DNA from: Tenacibaculum dicentrarchi
Lineage (GTDB): Bacteria; Bacteroidota; Bacteroidia; Flavobacteriales; Flavobacteriaceae
DNA: 64,000 bases
Assembly: GCF_964036635.1 (NCBI RefSeq)
Contig: NZ_OZ038524.1
Span: forward strand, 601,501-665,500
Reading direction: 5' to 3'
Shown: in pieces, positions 55,169 to 64,000 of the stretch
How positions within the stretch are numbered: position 1 is the stretch's first letter
Layout: each line of letters starts with the position of its first letter
Made by a program: the position numbers and the translations under genes
Notes under the pieces: generated by a model
Seen by the model: only the letters and a program-made list of their open reading frames with translations
Told to the model about the DNA's origin: nothing
Databases searched by the model: none

Positions 55169-55329
55169 TAACTTATAGACCTAATAAAGTGAAAAAGTTG
55201 TTACCTGATAAATTATTTTAGGTGTTTTTTGAATCTTTTAAAAGTACCAATAAAATCATGTATAGGCAATTTTACTTCTTAAAAACAGTTTCTTACTGCT
55301 ATTTAATGTGTGTTCATCGCATTTGTGTG

Positions 55330-55358
55330 TTGCTGTATCTTTTTTCATCTTACTTTTG
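55330..55358 (+). promoter_or_regulatory. Promoter of the secreted propeller protein
   Basis: TTG (55330-55332), 18 bases, TACTTTTG (55351-55358), then the ATG at 55385, implying a short leader. Confidence 0.6.
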
Positions 55359-55384
55359 ATTATTAATCCCCTAAATATTTATAA

Positions 55385-58300
55385 ATGAAACAAATAATAG
55401 TAAAACTACTCTTTTTAATTGCTTTTACCTTTCAGGTAAGCGCTCAAATTACAAATTACAAAGAAGCCTCTTTAAAAGAAGGAGCAAATTTTTTTGAAAT
55501 TGTACATAAAACAAGAAAAGAGTTATCGGAAAGAAAACAACGCTCAAGAGGGGTTGTATCAAAAAAAGAAAAGAAAGCAACAAAACAGTTTGAACGTTGG
55601 GTTTGGATTTGGAAAGACAGAATTAACGCTGACGGTTCTTTTGTTAAGAAAGAAAATAAAAAAGAATACATCGATCTTTTATTAAATAATTCAAATACAA
55701 AATCACAAAGGTCAAATACCGTTACGTCGTGGGAGCAAATAGGTCCTAAAAAAAATGTGTTAGAAAACGGGTATACTGCATATCCAGGTTTAGGAAGGGT
55801 TAACGTAGTAGCAACAGACGCTAATAATGCACAAATAATGTATGCCGGATCTGCCGCAGGAGGTTTGTGGAAAACAACAGATGGCGGAACAACTTGGTTG
55901 CCTAAAACAGATGATTTAGCAGGTTTAGGAGTTACCGATATTATTATTGATCCTCAAAATTCCGACATATTATATATGGCTACTGGTGATGAAGATGGAG
56001 GACATGTTAATTCAATAGGTTTGTTTAAGTCAATAGATGCAGGTGAAAATTGGGCTGTAACAGGTTTAACGTTTTCATTAACGGATAATGAATATATTAG
56101 AGATTTAAGTTTTGCGCCTAATTCGTCTACTACAATTTATGCACTGACCAATAATGAAATTCAAAAATCTACAGATAGTGGTGCTACTTGGGTTAATATG
56201 AATACGACCCCAAATTATACTGGTGATAATTTTCAAACTATAATTTTTGATCCTAATAATTCTAATAAAGTAGTAGTATCTGATGCTTATGGAGGTTTGT
56301 GGTATTCTTCTGATGGCGGTAATAATTTTTCAGAGCATTCAGTTTTGCAAGGTTTTAATCCTAAAAAGTTAAAGTTAACTACTTCTGTAAATGATACTGA
56401 AAATTTTTATGGAATTACCCAAGATGGTATTTTTACAGTTTTTCGTTTTGATAATACCGATACCGCTGCCGATAAAATTAGTGAAACAACTATAACTAAT
56501 TTTAATTCACAGTGGGGTTATAACCAATGTATTGCTGTGTCGCCTACAAACAAAGATGATATTCTTGTAGGAGGTGTAAATGTGTATAAATCGACAGATA
56601 ATGGTGCTTCTTTTTCAATGTATTTAAACGCCTATGATGATCCTCGAGGGGTCGGTTTTTATGTACATCCTGATCATCATTACTTATCTTTTTTATCCGA
56701 TGGTGTTACCGTAATAAATAGTCATGATGGTGGAGTTCATAAAGGTGCTTTTACTGCTACAAGTGCAACAGGTGGTTGGACCGATATCTCAGATGGTTTG
56801 GTAATTTCTCAACCTTATAATATAGCCATTACAGAAGGACTTAATGGTGATGATTATATGATGGCAAATCAAGATAATGATGGTTTTTCAAAAGTTTCAA
56901 AAGGTGGTAGTCAAAAATGGGTAGCTTGTTCAGCAGGTGATGGAACAGCTACAGGAATTGATATTTCAGATTCAAATATTCGCTATTTAGGCGGAACTTA
57001 TGGTGCTTTATACAGAACAAATGATGGGTATTCAAGTAGTGCATATTCATCTGTAACAATTCTTTCGGATTCAAATGATGCTGATTTTATTTCTCCTTTA
57101 GCTTTACACCCAACAATTGCAGCAACTATTTACGCAGGGCATGGTGATGTAAAAAAATCTACAGACAGAGGTGTTAATTGGGTGGCTCTAAATACAGGTT
57201 TAGTAGAAACTTCTTTTTTAGATGTGTCTTTATATAATGGTGCTACAAGAATTTTTGCTATAGGTTATTTAGGAGCAGATAAAGAACTAAGAAGAAGTAA
57301 TGATGATGGTGCAACTTGGGTTACAATTTCTAATCCAGCTTCAAATTTATCTATTAATAGTGTGTATGCCGTACCAAATACAGCTATTGTTTATGCAACA
57401 GTGGCATCGTATAATGCTGGTGAAAAAATTTATAAAAGTACCGATAATGGTGCTTCATGGGTAAATATAAGTGCTAATATGCCTAACATTATCATGAAAA
57501 AAATAATATTAGACACTAATAAAAGCAATGAAACTATTTATGTAGGAACTGAATTAGGTCTTTATTATACCAATAATACAACTACTAACTGGACAAAATT
57601 AGGTGCTGGTTTACCAAATGTTATTATTAGTGACATTAAAGTAAGTAAAAGTAATGGAAATGTTTATGTCGGTACTTTTGGTAGAGGAATGTGGGTTTAT
57701 AACGATCAAAAACATTTTAAAAGTGTTACCAATAATAATTGGTCTGAAATTACAAATTGGGAAGGTAAAACATTACCAACTTCAGTTGATGATGTTGCAA
57801 TAAAACAAGAGCAAGATGTAGTATCGGTAAATGTAGATGGAGTTACAGTAAAATCATTAGAAATTAACAATGCTAAATTAGAGATAAAAAACACCAATAG
57901 TTTAACGGTTGTTAATGATTATGTATCAACAATAAACGACAATACTTTTGTATCAATTTTATCAGATGAAACCAATAGTGGTGTTTTTATGGTAAATGGA
58001 AATGCAACAGGTAATCTTATGTATAATAGAGGTGGTTTATTAGCGAATAAATGGTCTTTAATTTCATCGCCTGTAATTGGTCAATCGATTAAAGGTTTTG
58101 CATCGAAAGTATCAAATGATATTCGAAAAAATGCTACTTCTAAATATGCAATATCGAAATATAATGACGCCAATTTAGTAGGGACTAAATGGGAGTATTT
58201 TGATCAAAATATTAGTGAAAATACATTGTTTGAAAACGGAACAGGTTATGCCATTTCTAGAGAAACAGCTGGTGCGGTTTCTTTTTCAGGAGCAATGTAT

Positions 58301-59326
58301 AATAGTAATTTAAATGTAAGTGTATCTTCTGATAAATGGAATGCTATTGGAAATCCTTTTTCGGCATATTATCCTATAAATAAAAGTATTTCAGAAAATT
58401 TTATCACAAATAATACTAGTAAATTAGCGGCTAATGCACAGGCAATATACTTATGGGAAAGTACTCAAAATAAATATGTTGCTTACACTAATTTAGCATC
58501 ATCAACTCAAAAAGTATTAGCGCCAGGTCAAGGGTTTTTTATCAAAACAAAAGCATCATCAACTGATGAAAAAGTAATTTTTAAGAAAGCTAATATTGGT
58601 ACAAAAACAATTTTAAAGGGGAATAATACCTTTAACAGAAGCCAAAATTCTTTTGTAAAAGTATTTGTTGAAAAAGAAAAAATAAAGGTAAATACCGATA
58701 TTATTTTTTCAAAAAATGCGACTCAAGGATTTGATGTAGCAATGGATATTATAAATTTTGGAGATGCTACATTTGATTTAACTTCTAAAATTATAAATGA
58801 AGTAAAAAGTAATGAATATGCAATTCAATCGGTTTCTTCGGATGATATTGAAGGTCAAATTATTCCTTTAAAACTTACCGCAACATCAAAAGAAAAGGTA
58901 GTTTTTTCATCAGAAATTCATAATTTACCTGGAAACATAAAGGTTTTTATAGAAGATAAAGAAACCGCAAAATTTCATGAAATAAGCAATACCAAAAATT
59001 ATGAAGTAACTTTACAGAAAAACTCAAATGAATTTGGACGATTTTATATACATTTTTCTAAAAGAGCTTTAAATGAGTTAGAAACGAAATTAGTTGCATC
59101 AAGTTTAAAAGTTTATACGGATAATAATTTCTTACAAGTAATTGGTCATAATTCAATTTCATTAACAATCGATTTATTTGATATTATAGGTAAAAAAGTA
59201 TTAAGTAAAACACTAAAACCAGCTGAGTTTAAAGGAGTAGATTTAAATAATTTACCAGCAGGTGTTTATATTGTTAAAGTTGTTTCAGGAAATAAAAGAG
59301 CAACAAAAAAGGTTGTTGTAAAATAA
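55385..59326 (+). CDS. Large secreted beta-propeller protein with type A T9SS sorting domain
   Basis: The 1313-residue protein has a signal peptide (about 1-21, FQVSAQ). A coiled N-terminal region is followed by a double-propeller region (about 115-780) with at least eight Asp-box (BNR) motifs such as TTDGGTTW, STDSGATW, SSDGGNNF, STDNGASF, STDRGVNW, SNDDGATW and STDNGASW. A beta-rich middle with TNWEGKTLPTSVDD follows. The C-terminal domain (LKVYTDNNFLQV, LFDIIGKKVLSKTL, NLPAGVYIVKVVSG, ATKKVVVK) is the type A T9SS signal. Asp-box propellers occur in sialidases and sortilin-like proteins, but no sialidase catalytic residues are evident, so an adhesive or binding role is more likely. It is secreted to the surface or medium. 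Confidence 0.9.
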   Translation: MKQIIVKLLFLIAFTFQVSAQITNYKEASLKEGANFFEIVHKTRKELSERKQRSRGVVSKKEKKATKQFERWVWIWKDRINADGSFVKKENKKEYIDLLLNNSNTKSQRSNTVTSWEQIGPKKNVLENGYTAYPGLGRVNVVATDANNAQIMYAGSAAGGLWKTTDGGTTWLPKTDDLAGLGVTDIIIDPQNSDILYMATGDEDGGHVNSIGLFKSIDAGENWAVTGLTFSLTDNEYIRDLSFAPNSSTTIYALTNNEIQKSTDSGATWVNMNTTPNYTGDNFQTIIFDPNNSNKVVVSDAYGGLWYSSDGGNNFSEHSVLQGFNPKKLKLTTSVNDTENFYGITQDGIFTVFRFDNTDTAADKISETTITNFNSQWGYNQCIAVSPTNKDDILVGGVNVYKSTDNGASFSMYLNAYDDPRGVGFYVHPDHHYLSFLSDGVTVINSHDGGVHKGAFTATSATGGWTDISDGLVISQPYNIAITEGLNGDDYMMANQDNDGFSKVSKGGSQKWVACSAGDGTATGIDISDSNIRYLGGTYGALYRTNDGYSSSAYSSVTILSDSNDADFISPLALHPTIAATIYAGHGDVKKSTDRGVNWVALNTGLVETSFLDVSLYNGATRIFAIGYLGADKELRRSNDDGATWVTISNPASNLSINSVYAVPNTAIVYATVASYNAGEKIYKSTDNGASWVNISANMPNIIMKKIILDTNKSNETIYVGTELGLYYTNNTTTNWTKLGAGLPNVIISDIKVSKSNGNVYVGTFGRGMWVYNDQKHFKSVTNNNWSEITNWEGKTLPTSVDDVAIKQEQDVVSVNVDGVTVKSLEINNAKLEIKNTNSLTVVNDYVSTINDNTFVSILSDETNSGVFMVNGNATGNLMYNRGGLLANKWSLISSPVIGQSIKGFASKVSNDIRKNATSKYAISKYNDANLVGTKWEYFDQNISENTLFENGTGYAISRETAGAVSFSGAMYNSNLNVSVSSDKWNAIGNPFSAYYPINKSISENFITNNTSKLAANAQAIYLWESTQNKYVAYTNLASSTQKVLAPGQGFFIKTKASSTDEKVIFKKANIGTKTILKGNNTFNRSQNSFVKVFVEKEKIKVNTDIIFSKNATQGFDVAMDIINFGDATFDLTSKIINEVKSNEYAIQSVSSDDIEGQIIPLKLTATSKEKVVFSSEIHNLPGNIKVFIEDKETAKFHEISNTKNYEVTLQKNSNEFGRFYIHFSKRALNELETKLVASSLKVYTDNNFLQVIGHNSISLTIDLFDIIGKKVLSKTLKPAEFKGVDLNNLPAGVYIVKVVSGNKRATKKVVVK

Positions 59327-59378
59327 TTGATATAAAAATGAAGCCCAAATAACTACGGCATCGTAAAATTAAGACAAA

Positions 59379-59540
59379 ATGAATTCAGATAAAATAAATA
59401 GAAAAGAAGCGCTACAAAAAATAGGTAAATACGGTAAATATGCTAGTTTAACCGCATTAGGAACCTATTTAATTTTGAATCCTCAAAAAGCACAGGCGCA
59501 AAGCCCAAATACACCTGATATTCCAGGTACAAATTTTTAA
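59379..59540 (+). CDS. Small protein downstream of the T9SS propeller gene
   Basis: The 53-residue frame starts MNSDKINRKEALQKIGKYG, followed by a short hydrophobic stretch (LTALGTYLILN), then PQKAQAQSPNTPDIPGTNF. The basic N-terminus, hydrophobic core and AQA site look like an export signal with a very short Pro/Asn-rich mature peptide. Similar small ORFs follow T9SS-substrate genes in other Flavobacteriaceae as I recall. It lies 52 bases after the propeller gene and is followed by a hairpin, so it is probably in the same transcript. Confidence 0.65.
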   Translation: MNSDKINRKEALQKIGKYGKYASLTALGTYLILNPQKAQAQSPNTPDIPGTNF

Positions 59541-59553
59541 TAATTATTAGTAT

Positions 59554-59588
59554 AAAACACGGTATTACAATTGTAGTATCGTGTTTTT
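59554..59588 (+). terminator. Terminator after the propeller gene and small ORF
   Basis: AAAACACGGTATTACAA (59554-59570) is followed by its near-perfect inverted repeat (59571-59587) with two wobble pairs, then Ts. Confidence 0.75.
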
Positions 59589-59604
59589 TATAAAAAATAT
59601 ATAA

Positions 59605-60027
59605 ATGATATTGAATAATAGTTCTAAAATTATAATGATGCTAATTATGCCTTTATTATTTAGTTGTAAATCGGTTTTTATAAGCGACATTAAAAAACAA
59701 TATATTTCGGCAGGTTCTAGGTTTGATACCTCAAAAATGAAGTATTCTGTTATTATAGAATCGTCAAAAGAGGCGTTTAAAATTGTATCAATAGAAATTG
59801 CTGATAAAAAATATCAAAATTTAACGATTATTGAAATTCCAAACGGAAAGCTTAAAAATCAGCAAGAAATACTATCTGCGGGTACTTATCATGTTAGTAT
59901 TAATGTAGGGAAGGCTGTTTTTCCTAGAGAAAGCATCGAGCATTTAAAGTTAAATGTTTTAGTAAAAAACAAACCTTTAATTTTAGAAGGAAAAGTAACT
60001 GTTGAAAAAAAACGATTAAGAAGATAA
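59605..60027 (+). CDS. Small lipoprotein of unknown family
   Basis: The 140-residue protein has an N-terminal hydrophobic segment with lipobox PLLFSC (Cys about 21), then KSVFISDIKKQYISAG and a mainly beta-rich domain (MKYSVIIESSKEAFKIVSIE, GTYHVSINVGKAVFP) ending in a basic KKRLRR. I do not recognise the family. It has its own space, after a terminator and before a 443-base gap, so it is probably expressed alone. Confidence 0.7.
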   Translation: MILNNSSKIIMMLIMPLLFSCKSVFISDIKKQYISAGSRFDTSKMKYSVIIESSKEAFKIVSIEIADKKYQNLTIIEIPNGKLKNQQEILSAGTYHVSINVGKAVFPRESIEHLKLNVLVKNKPLILEGKVTVEKKRLRR

Positions 60028-60470
60028 AAAAAACGATATTTTTTAGTGTTTAATTGATTGTAAATCATGTTTTTATTCTTAATGTGAACTAATTGTTACG
60101 CCTTTTTTTTGTAAATATGTAATTTTAAAATTATAGATATTCTAAGTCTTTTGGTTTTTAGTTGCAAAATAGATACTGATAATTCTATTTTATTATCAAA
60201 ATCTTTCATTAATTAATATCTTATTATTTAGAATTTTTAAGCTGTTTTTAAAAAAGCGATAAATTTAGCTTTTTAACCCATTTTTAAGTAACTTTTTTAT
60301 GAGTTTATGTTAAAGGTTTTCTAACATTGTAACCATTATTCTGCCGTAAGTTTGTACTGGTTTGCAAACCCAGTAACATTTTGACAATTAATTAACTATA
60401 AAGGTTAATAGGACAGAAAAAAATATAAAGAAAACAAAAATTTGGTTAAAATACCTTATTAAAAAACATT
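60028..60470. other. Non-coding gap; promoter in its last third
   Basis: I see no gene in 60028-60326, which is AT-rich with no hairpin of note. The promoter at 60327-60354 and the start-site hairpin at 60355-60374 are the only signals, leaving a leader of about 110 bases for the next gene. Confidence 0.6.
60327..60354 (+). promoter_or_regulatory. Promoter of the small exported protein
   Basis: TTG (60327-60329), 17 bases, TAAGTTTG (60347-60354). The inverted repeat TACTGG-TTTGCAAA-CCCAGTA (60355-60374, one bulged C) follows directly and would be at the 5' end of the transcript. Confidence 0.65.
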
Positions 60471-60815
60471 ATGAAAACAATTAAATTTTTATTAGTAGCA
60501 CTTTTTTTATCAGTAAACGTATTAGTTGCGAACGCTACAAATCCTTCGGATAAAAAAGAAGAATTAGTATTAATAAACAAAGAGGTTCATAAATTATTAA
60601 AGAACCCTAAATTTGAATTGAACTCTGACGTATCTGTAATCGTTAAATTAACAGTAAACAGTAAAAATGAATTGATAGTATTATCTGTAAATTCAAAAAA
60701 TGATAATCAAAGAATAGAAAACTATATCAAAACCAGCTTAAATTACAAGAAAATAGCAGGAAAAGTTACAACTGATGTGTATAATTTACCTGTTACTTTA
60801 GTGGCAGCTAAATAA
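60471..60815 (+). CDS. Small exported protein, TonB-C-like fold suspected
   Basis: The 114-residue protein has a signal peptide (about 1-22, VLVANA). The mature part has EVHKLLKNPKFEL, VSVIVKLTVNSKNELIVLSV and IKTSLNYKKIAGK. The order 'V.V.F.VN..NEI.VLSV...' resembles a TonB C-terminal-like domain found in small secreted Flavobacteriia proteins. It has no Cys and no operon partner. The long structured leader suggests post-transcriptional control (inference). It is followed by a bidirectional terminator. Confidence 0.75.
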   Translation: MKTIKFLLVALFLSVNVLVANATNPSDKKEELVLINKEVHKLLKNPKFELNSDVSVIVKLTVNSKNELIVLSVNSKNDNQRIENYIKTSLNYKKIAGKVTTDVYNLPVTLVAAK

Positions 60816-60836
60816 TTTAAAAGAATAAATTTTATT

Positions 60837-60871
60837 AAAAGGCTTTTATGATATTCATAGAAGCCTTTTTT
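60837..60871. terminator. Bidirectional terminator
   Basis: AAAAGGCTT (60837-60845) pairs with AAGCCTTTT (60861-60869), and the inner TATGA/TCATA extends the stem. It lies between two convergent genes. Confidence 0.85.
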
Positions 60872-60894
60872 GTTTTTAAGAATAATAAAACTAA

Positions 60895-61878
60895 TTATTT
60901 AGGTTTAACAATATATAAACCATCACTTTTACTTTCATATTGGTTTGAAGGATAAGAGCAATCTATAAAAGAAACCTCTGTTTTTGTCTTAAATTTTTCA
61001 GGAATAGTATAATGACTTACGTATCGTTTAGATTTAAAAAGTATAAAAGGGTATTTGTTAGCACTTTCTTTAAACCTAATAAACCCATTTTTTTTTTTGA
61101 ATTTATAGTACTCAATTCCAAAATGTTGAGAAATTATTGAAGTATATGTAAATGTTCCAGAAACGCCTATTTTTTTAAATGAAATCTTCTTTATTTTTTG
61201 GTCTAAGTATTTTATTTTATCTTCAGGATAATAGCTACCGTGACTCCAATCTGAATATCTAAAAGATTTCAAACTTTTTAAATAGATTAACTTTCTTTGT
61301 TTTGCAGGATACCCTTTTAATGTTCTTTCAGTGATATAATCGCCATCTAAATAAGGCCCATTAAATGAACGAAAAAGAACCCAACCTTCTTTAATTTTTA
61401 AATAGATTTTATCATCATTACCATAAATAACGGTAGTTGCTTTATGGTAATATTCTTTAAATAATAAAAACCAGTTCTGTTTATCAGGATTTATTTTTTT
61501 ATAATATTGAATCATTTGTAATTTATCTTTAGAAAGGTCACATATTGTACTGTCTGTAAATACATAATGAGTTTTGTAAGGTAAATTTCCAGAAGGATGC
61601 GGTATTTTTATTTTGATATTACCCTTAGAATCTATTTTTGTTTTACTGTATGAATCATCTATAATAAAATAATTATTGATTGTATCATAGGTAATAAATG
61701 AATAATTATATTCTGAAACTCTGTTCACAACATAATTTTTAGCACTAATATTATCGCTTAAATATTTGTAATCACTTTTATTTAATACAAATGCGGGGAT
61801 TAAATTAATATCGGTGCATTGTTGTATTAAAAAGAGAACTGTAATTATTAGGAATATTTTTTTGTTATGCTTTTTCAT
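60895..61878 (-). CDS. Putative lipoprotein of unknown function
   Basis: The 327-residue protein has an N-terminal hydrophobic segment ending in a possible lipobox LIQQC (Cys about 21). The rest is rich in Tyr, Lys and Ser with segments such as YVVNRVSEYNYSFITYD, GWVLFRSFNGPYLDGDYI and KSFRYSDWSHGSYYPEDK. I recognise no domain. It lies on the - strand 27 bases after uvrB in transcription order, so it may be cotranscribed with uvrB, but no functional link is evident. Its base composition is like its neighbours. Confidence 0.65.
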   Translation of the reverse strand: MKKHNKKIFLIITVLFLIQQCTDINLIPAFVLNKSDYKYLSDNISAKNYVVNRVSEYNYSFITYDTINNYFIIDDSYSKTKIDSKGNIKIKIPHPSGNLPYKTHYVFTDSTICDLSKDKLQMIQYYKKINPDKQNWFLLFKEYYHKATTVIYGNDDKIYLKIKEGWVLFRSFNGPYLDGDYITERTLKGYPAKQRKLIYLKSLKSFRYSDWSHGSYYPEDKIKYLDQKIKKISFKKIGVSGTFTYTSIISQHFGIEYYKFKKKNGFIRFKESANKYPFILFKSKRYVSHYTIPEKFKTKTEVSFIDCSYPSNQYESKSDGLYIVKPK

Positions 61879-61905
61879 TTATTGTTAGTCGGCTTTTTTA
61901 TGATT

Positions 61906-63891
61906 CTAAGCTTTTTTTAAAACAGCAATCTCGTCACGCAATTTTGCGGCTACCATAAAATCTAAATTTTTAGCAGCAGATTCCATCTCTTTTCGTTTAT
62001 TTCTGATGCGTTTTTCTATTTCTTCTTTAGATAAAAACTGCAAATCTTGTTTTGCAACCTTATCAATCGCGTTATCATAATGAAAAGAAGTAATAGTATC
62101 TTGAGAAAGCGTATTATCTAGTTTTTTGTTGATTTGCGTTGGCGTAATACCATTTTTAGTATTGTAATCTTGCTGTTTTTTACGCCTATAATTGGTTTCA
62201 TCTATAGTGCGTTTCATGCTATTGGTTATTTTATCAGCATATAAAATAGCACGTCCGTTTACATTTCTTGCGGCTCTACCAACGGTTTGGGTAATCGAGC
62301 GATGACTGCGTAAAAAACCTTCTTTATCGGCATCTAAAATAGCAACTAACGATACTTCGGGTAAATCTAAACCCTCACGCAATAAATTGACACCAATTAA
62401 AACATCAAACAAACCTCTTCGTAAATCTTGTATTATTTGAACACGCTCTAAAGTATCTACATCCGAATGAATATAACGACAACGAACTTGAATTCGGGTT
62501 AAATACTTGGCTAATTCTTCCGCCATTCGTTTTGTTAAGGTGGTTACTAAAGTACGCTCGTCTTTTTCTACACGAATTTGTATTTCTTCAATTAAATTAT
62601 CAATTTGATTTTCGCTGGGGCGGACTTCAATTATTGGATCTAATAAACCCGTTGGGCGGATTACTTGCTCTACAAATACGCCTTCGGTTTTTTGCAATTC
62701 ATAATCGGCAGGCGTTGCCGATACATAAATTACTTGATTTTGTAATTCTTCAAACTCTTCAAATTTTAACGGACGATTATCCATTGCCGCAGGCAAGCGA
62801 AAACCGTATTCTACTAAGTTTACTTTTCTGCTTTTATCGCCACCGTACATGGCGTGAGTTTGTGGAATAGTAACGTGGCTTTCATCAATAACCATTAAAA
62901 AATCGTCAGGAAAATAGTCTAACAAACAAAAGGGGCGAGTGCCTGATTCTCGTCCATCTAAATATCGAGAATAATTTTCAATTCCTGAACAATAGCCTAA
63001 TTCACGAATCATTTCTAAATCGAATTCAGTGCGTTCTAGTAAGCGTTTTGCTTCTAAATGTTTTCCGATTTCTTTAAAATAATCGACTTGTTTTACCATA
63101 TCATCTTGTATGCTGTGAATGGCATTCTGCAATACATCGGGAGAGGTTACAAATAAGTTGGCAGGGTAAATAGTGAGTTCGTTTAACTTTTCAATACGTT
63201 GGTTATTTTCGATGTTAAAAGTTTCGATTTCTTCAATTTCATCGCCAAAAAAATGAATTTTATAGCCGCTATCGCCATAGGATGGGTAAATAGTTACCAC
63301 ATCGCCTTTTACTTTAAAAGTACCACTTTTTATTTCGGTTTCGGTGCGAGAATATAAGCTGGTAACTAGTTTGTGTAAAAACTTGGTGCGTGAAATTTGT
63401 TGATCGACTTTTATAGGAATTACATTTTTTTTAAATTCCTTCGGATTTCCAATTCCGTATAAACAAGAAACCGATGCGATAACAATAATATCTCTACGCC
63501 CAGAAAGTAGGGATGAAGAGGTGCTAATTCGCAGGCGCTCTATTTCATCATTAATAGATAAATCTTTTTCGATAAAAGTTCCTGTAACAGGAATATAGGC
63601 TTCGGGCTGATAATAATCGTAATAAGAAACAAAATATTCAACTGCATTTTTAGGAAAAAACTGCTTGAATTCGGCATATAATTGCGCCGCCAATGTTTTA
63701 TTATGCGCTAAAACTAAGGTAGGACGGTTTACTTGGGCAACAACATTTGCTACGGTAAAAGTTTTACCAGAACCAGTAACACCTAAAAGTGTTTGGTGTT
63801 TTTCGTTGGTATTTAATCCGTTTACTAATTGTTTTATAGCGGTTGGCTGGTCGCCAGTTGGCTTAAAGTTGGAGTGTAATTCAAAATTCAT
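61906..63891 (-). CDS. uvrB: Excinuclease ABC subunit B
   Basis: The 661 residues are normal for UvrB. Walker A LLGVTGSGKTFTVANV, the beta-hairpin YFVSYYDYYQPEAYIP, the helicase motif VIDESHVTIPQ, GVNLLREGLDLPEVSLVAILDADKEG, RAARNVNGRAILYAD and a C-terminal UVR domain (NKRKEMESAAKNLDFMVAAKLRDEIAVL) are all present. UvrB verifies damage handed over by UvrA and recruits UvrC. TATTTTTG on the - strand at 63903-63896 is a possible -7 element only a few bases before the ATG, which would make the transcript nearly leaderless. Confidence 0.97.
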   Translation of the reverse strand: MNFELHSNFKPTGDQPTAIKQLVNGLNTNEKHQTLLGVTGSGKTFTVANVVAQVNRPTLVLAHNKTLAAQLYAEFKQFFPKNAVEYFVSYYDYYQPEAYIPVTGTFIEKDLSINDEIERLRISTSSSLLSGRRDIIVIASVSCLYGIGNPKEFKKNVIPIKVDQQISRTKFLHKLVTSLYSRTETEIKSGTFKVKGDVVTIYPSYGDSGYKIHFFGDEIEEIETFNIENNQRIEKLNELTIYPANLFVTSPDVLQNAIHSIQDDMVKQVDYFKEIGKHLEAKRLLERTEFDLEMIRELGYCSGIENYSRYLDGRESGTRPFCLLDYFPDDFLMVIDESHVTIPQTHAMYGGDKSRKVNLVEYGFRLPAAMDNRPLKFEEFEELQNQVIYVSATPADYELQKTEGVFVEQVIRPTGLLDPIIEVRPSENQIDNLIEEIQIRVEKDERTLVTTLTKRMAEELAKYLTRIQVRCRYIHSDVDTLERVQIIQDLRRGLFDVLIGVNLLREGLDLPEVSLVAILDADKEGFLRSHRSITQTVGRAARNVNGRAILYADKITNSMKRTIDETNYRRKKQQDYNTKNGITPTQINKKLDNTLSQDTITSFHYDNAIDKVAKQDLQFLSKEEIEKRIRNKRKEMESAAKNLDFMVAAKLRDEIAVLKKA

Positions 63892-64000
63892 AAAACAAAA
63901 ATACGGATTGTTTGTGTTAAAAACTATCGGTGTTCAATGCTGTTTTTTATAATGAAATTTTGAAGGAAAATAGGCAAATAAAAACCCTCGAATTTTTCGA

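Noticed and set aside
62532..62870. 112-residue + strand ORF opposite uvrB
   Set aside because: It is antisense to a conserved coding region, has no recognisable protein features and is a shadow frame.

Overview
The window is AT-rich chromosomal DNA from a member of the Bacteroidota, almost certainly a Flavobacteriaceae species. A Tenacibaculum/Polaribacter-type marine relative is my best guess, but nothing here fixes the genus. The evidence is two PorP/SprF proteins, proteins ending in type A and type B type IX secretion (T9SS) sorting domains, bacillithiol synthesis (BshC), a surface HmuY-type haemophore, BatA-, DUF4870-, DUF5683- and DUF5916-family proteins, and promoters of the Bacteroidota form TTG-N16-20-TAnnTTTG.

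Layout. 1-11124 is a surface-adhesin cassette. It holds the 3' part of a giant protein with 22 complete 109-residue repeats that are identical in protein sequence, then a PorP/SprF outer-membrane protein, then a PorE-like TPR/propeller/OmpA protein. 11180-12771 holds a DUF4184 membrane protein, a decayed tyrosine recombinase and a tRNA with CAT anticodon. 12885-14747 carries housekeeping genes (START-like protein, class IV aminotransferase, YqgE). 15068-23042 is a haem/iron island of two divergent transcription units: TonB receptor plus HmuY-like lipoprotein on the + strand; DUF6607, ankyrin protein, DUF2271 protein with an ApbE-type flavinylation motif and a PepSY/flavodoxin/FNR reductase on the - strand.

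23122-32481 holds uvrA, an ECF sigma factor with small downstream ORFs, an endonuclease III without an iron-sulfur cluster, a Bcp peroxiredoxin, and a - strand operon of BatA-like protein, a dihydroorotase paralogue lacking its metal-binding histidines, DUF4870 and an esterase. 32542-45524 runs through bshC-rlmF, the DUF5683-dapB-lepB-wbqC group, dnaN, an LpxR-like protein, tandem PPK2 kinases, an arsenate reductase/phosphatase-like protein, an Smr protein and a cysteine desulfurase. 45706-64000 holds a second, stand-alone PorP/SprF, a Zn-ribbon family protein without its cysteines paired with Nif3, lpxK, a periplasmic thioredoxin, lolD, a DUF5916 barrel protein, sucC, a secreted beta-propeller protein with a 53-residue partner ORF, small exported proteins and uvrB.

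The strongest unexplained signals are: (i) the adhesin array, in which every difference I can see among 22 repeats is a third-position synonymous change; (ii) a pair of about 105-bp non-coding elements in opposite orientation at 32.5 and 48.7 kb that share conserved blocks and keep their stems while the inner sequence has changed; (iii) a double-hairpin, MITE-like element at 35.4 kb; (iv) a possible extracytoplasmic flavin-based haem or iron reduction system. No CRISPR array, intact insertion sequence or intact prophage was seen.
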